From Trachelipus rathkii (lineage: Eukaryota; Arthropoda; Malacostraca; Isopoda; Trachelipodidae): a stretch of DNA of 64,000 nucleotides. The position numbers and the translations under genes are program-made. The number at the start of each line of letters is the position of its first letter. Within the stretch, counting starts at the first letter, position 1. Shown here in pieces: positions 63,340 to 64,000 of the stretch. Under the pieces are notes generated by a model. The model was not told the DNA's origin. It ran no database searches and was given only the letters and a program-made list of their open reading frames with translations. Location of the stretch: positions 12,501 to 76,500 of the forward strand of contig JABUQX010078598.1 of NCBI GenBank assembly GCA_015478945.1, read 5' to 3'.

Positions 63340-63500
63340 GATTTTTTTTTGTGTTATAAAATTATGTTTTTTTTTTATTGTTTTGTATTCAGTTTTTTAC
63401 TGCAGATTCCGAAATCACTATATTGTTTAGTGCGCTTTCTCTAGGCATCGACCGTTTTTTGTGTTACGGCGGCAGGAGATATTTATTGGCATTCTTCTAC
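63340..63500 (-). repeat. Foldback repeat, inverted copy
   Basis: The reverse complement of this segment matches 63690-63840 and 63861-64000. Shared words are GCCAATAAATA, CTCC, CGTAACACAAAAA, CGGTCGATGCC, AGAGAAA, GGAATCT and AAAAAACTGAAT. It lies about 190 bp before the direct copies. Confidence 0.85.
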
Positions 63501-63689
63501 TTACAATTTTCGTATTGTGGTTAAATACTTCCTGCCATATTGTACACAATAAGAACTGAGTGTACGGAATGCTTAGGAGAAAATGGTAAAAACTCATCAT
63601 TTGGAAGACTGCATAGAATAACTGATATGAACAAACAACATAAAAATTCAGACTTTTTTTTTTTTTATTTTATTTTTTTTTTTTTTTGT

Positions 63690-64000
63690 AGAGGTTAACA
63701 CCATACCAAAATTGAAGCCACAAAAATACTTCCTGCCGTTCGTAACACAAAAACGGTCATTGCTAGAGAAGTATTTAAAAACATATTTGGAATCTGCATT
63801 AAAAAACTGAATGAAAACAATTAAAAAATCAGAAGAAGAAACAGAAAAAAAATATTTTTGTAACGGTAACACCACACAAAATGAGATGCCAATAAATACT
63901 TCCTCCGTAACACAAAAACAGTCGATGCCAGAGAAAACTAAAAACATATTTTGGGAATCTACATAAAAAAAACGGAATATAAAAACAAAGAAAATCAGAA
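63690..64000 (+). repeat. Foldback repeat, two direct copies, cut by the window end
   Basis: Copy 1 (about 63690-63840) and copy 2 (about 63861-64000) share GGTTAACACC/GGTAACACC, ATACTTCCT, CGTAACACAAAAAC, GGTCATTGC/AGTCGATGCC, AGAGAA, AAAACATATTT, GGAATCTxCAT and AAAATCAGAA. The period is about 170 bp. The array runs to the window edge and may continue beyond it. The minus frame at 63648-63947 crosses both copies and is not a gene. Confidence 0.85.

Overview
The window looks like repeat-dominated, AT-rich animal nuclear DNA. An arthropod is most likely and a crustacean is my guess, because of the very dense (TA)n, (ATT)n, (GA)n and (TTC)n microsatellites and the mix of transposon families: Gypsy-like LTR, LINE, hAT with a TTF finger, Tc1, and possibly Penelope. 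There are no operons, no prokaryotic-style genes, no tRNA, rRNA or CRISPR, and I could not establish one intact host gene. Nearly everything that can be named is a decayed transposable element.

Layout. At 0.4-0.85 kb on the minus strand is a LINE reverse-transcriptase fragment. From 11.0 to 2.0 kb, minus strand, lies a 9-kb Gypsy/Ty3-like retrotransposon. In reading order it has gag capsid, zinc knuckles, aspartic protease, a linker with the start of RT, a GC-rich intrusion of about 3 kb, an RT stub, RNase H, an OTU-like cysteine protease domain, integrase (HHCC, DDE and GPF parts), and an acidic/serine-rich pol tail of about 290 codons. The part from RNase H to the pol end stays in one frame, broken only by stop codons, most of them TGA. 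From 11 to 26 kb there is no recognisable gene, but an imperfect inverted repeat with arms of nearly 1 kb is centred near 15.1 kb, and several degenerate TA blocks occur. A satellite of about 20-bp monomers in exact 180-bp higher-order units fills 26.74-27.73 kb. From 28 to 44 kb there are microsatellites, polypurine/polypyrimidine tracts and AT-rich desert. From 45 to 51.2 kb are hAT remains: a probable terminus, a minus-strand TTF zinc-finger N-terminus, a plus-strand transposase core split by a run of 62 A, and a ten-copy tandem array of units of about 125 bp. From 52.8 to 56.4 kb are a possible Penelope-like fragment and two pairs of diverged direct repeats. At 57.5-58.5 kb on the minus strand is a Tc1-like transposase pseudogene. 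The right end, 63.3-64.0 kb, holds a tandem plus inverted repeat.

How the parts relate. The genes do not form a host pathway. Each cluster is a self-contained mobile element, mostly inactivated. The most biologically interesting item is the Gypsy element with an OTU-like domain between RNase H and integrase and a long pol tail. Several features (homopolymer-only sequence at 56.76-57.0 kb, the A62 run, error-like sequence around 11.5-14 kb) could be assembly or read artefacts and should be verified before any biological reading.
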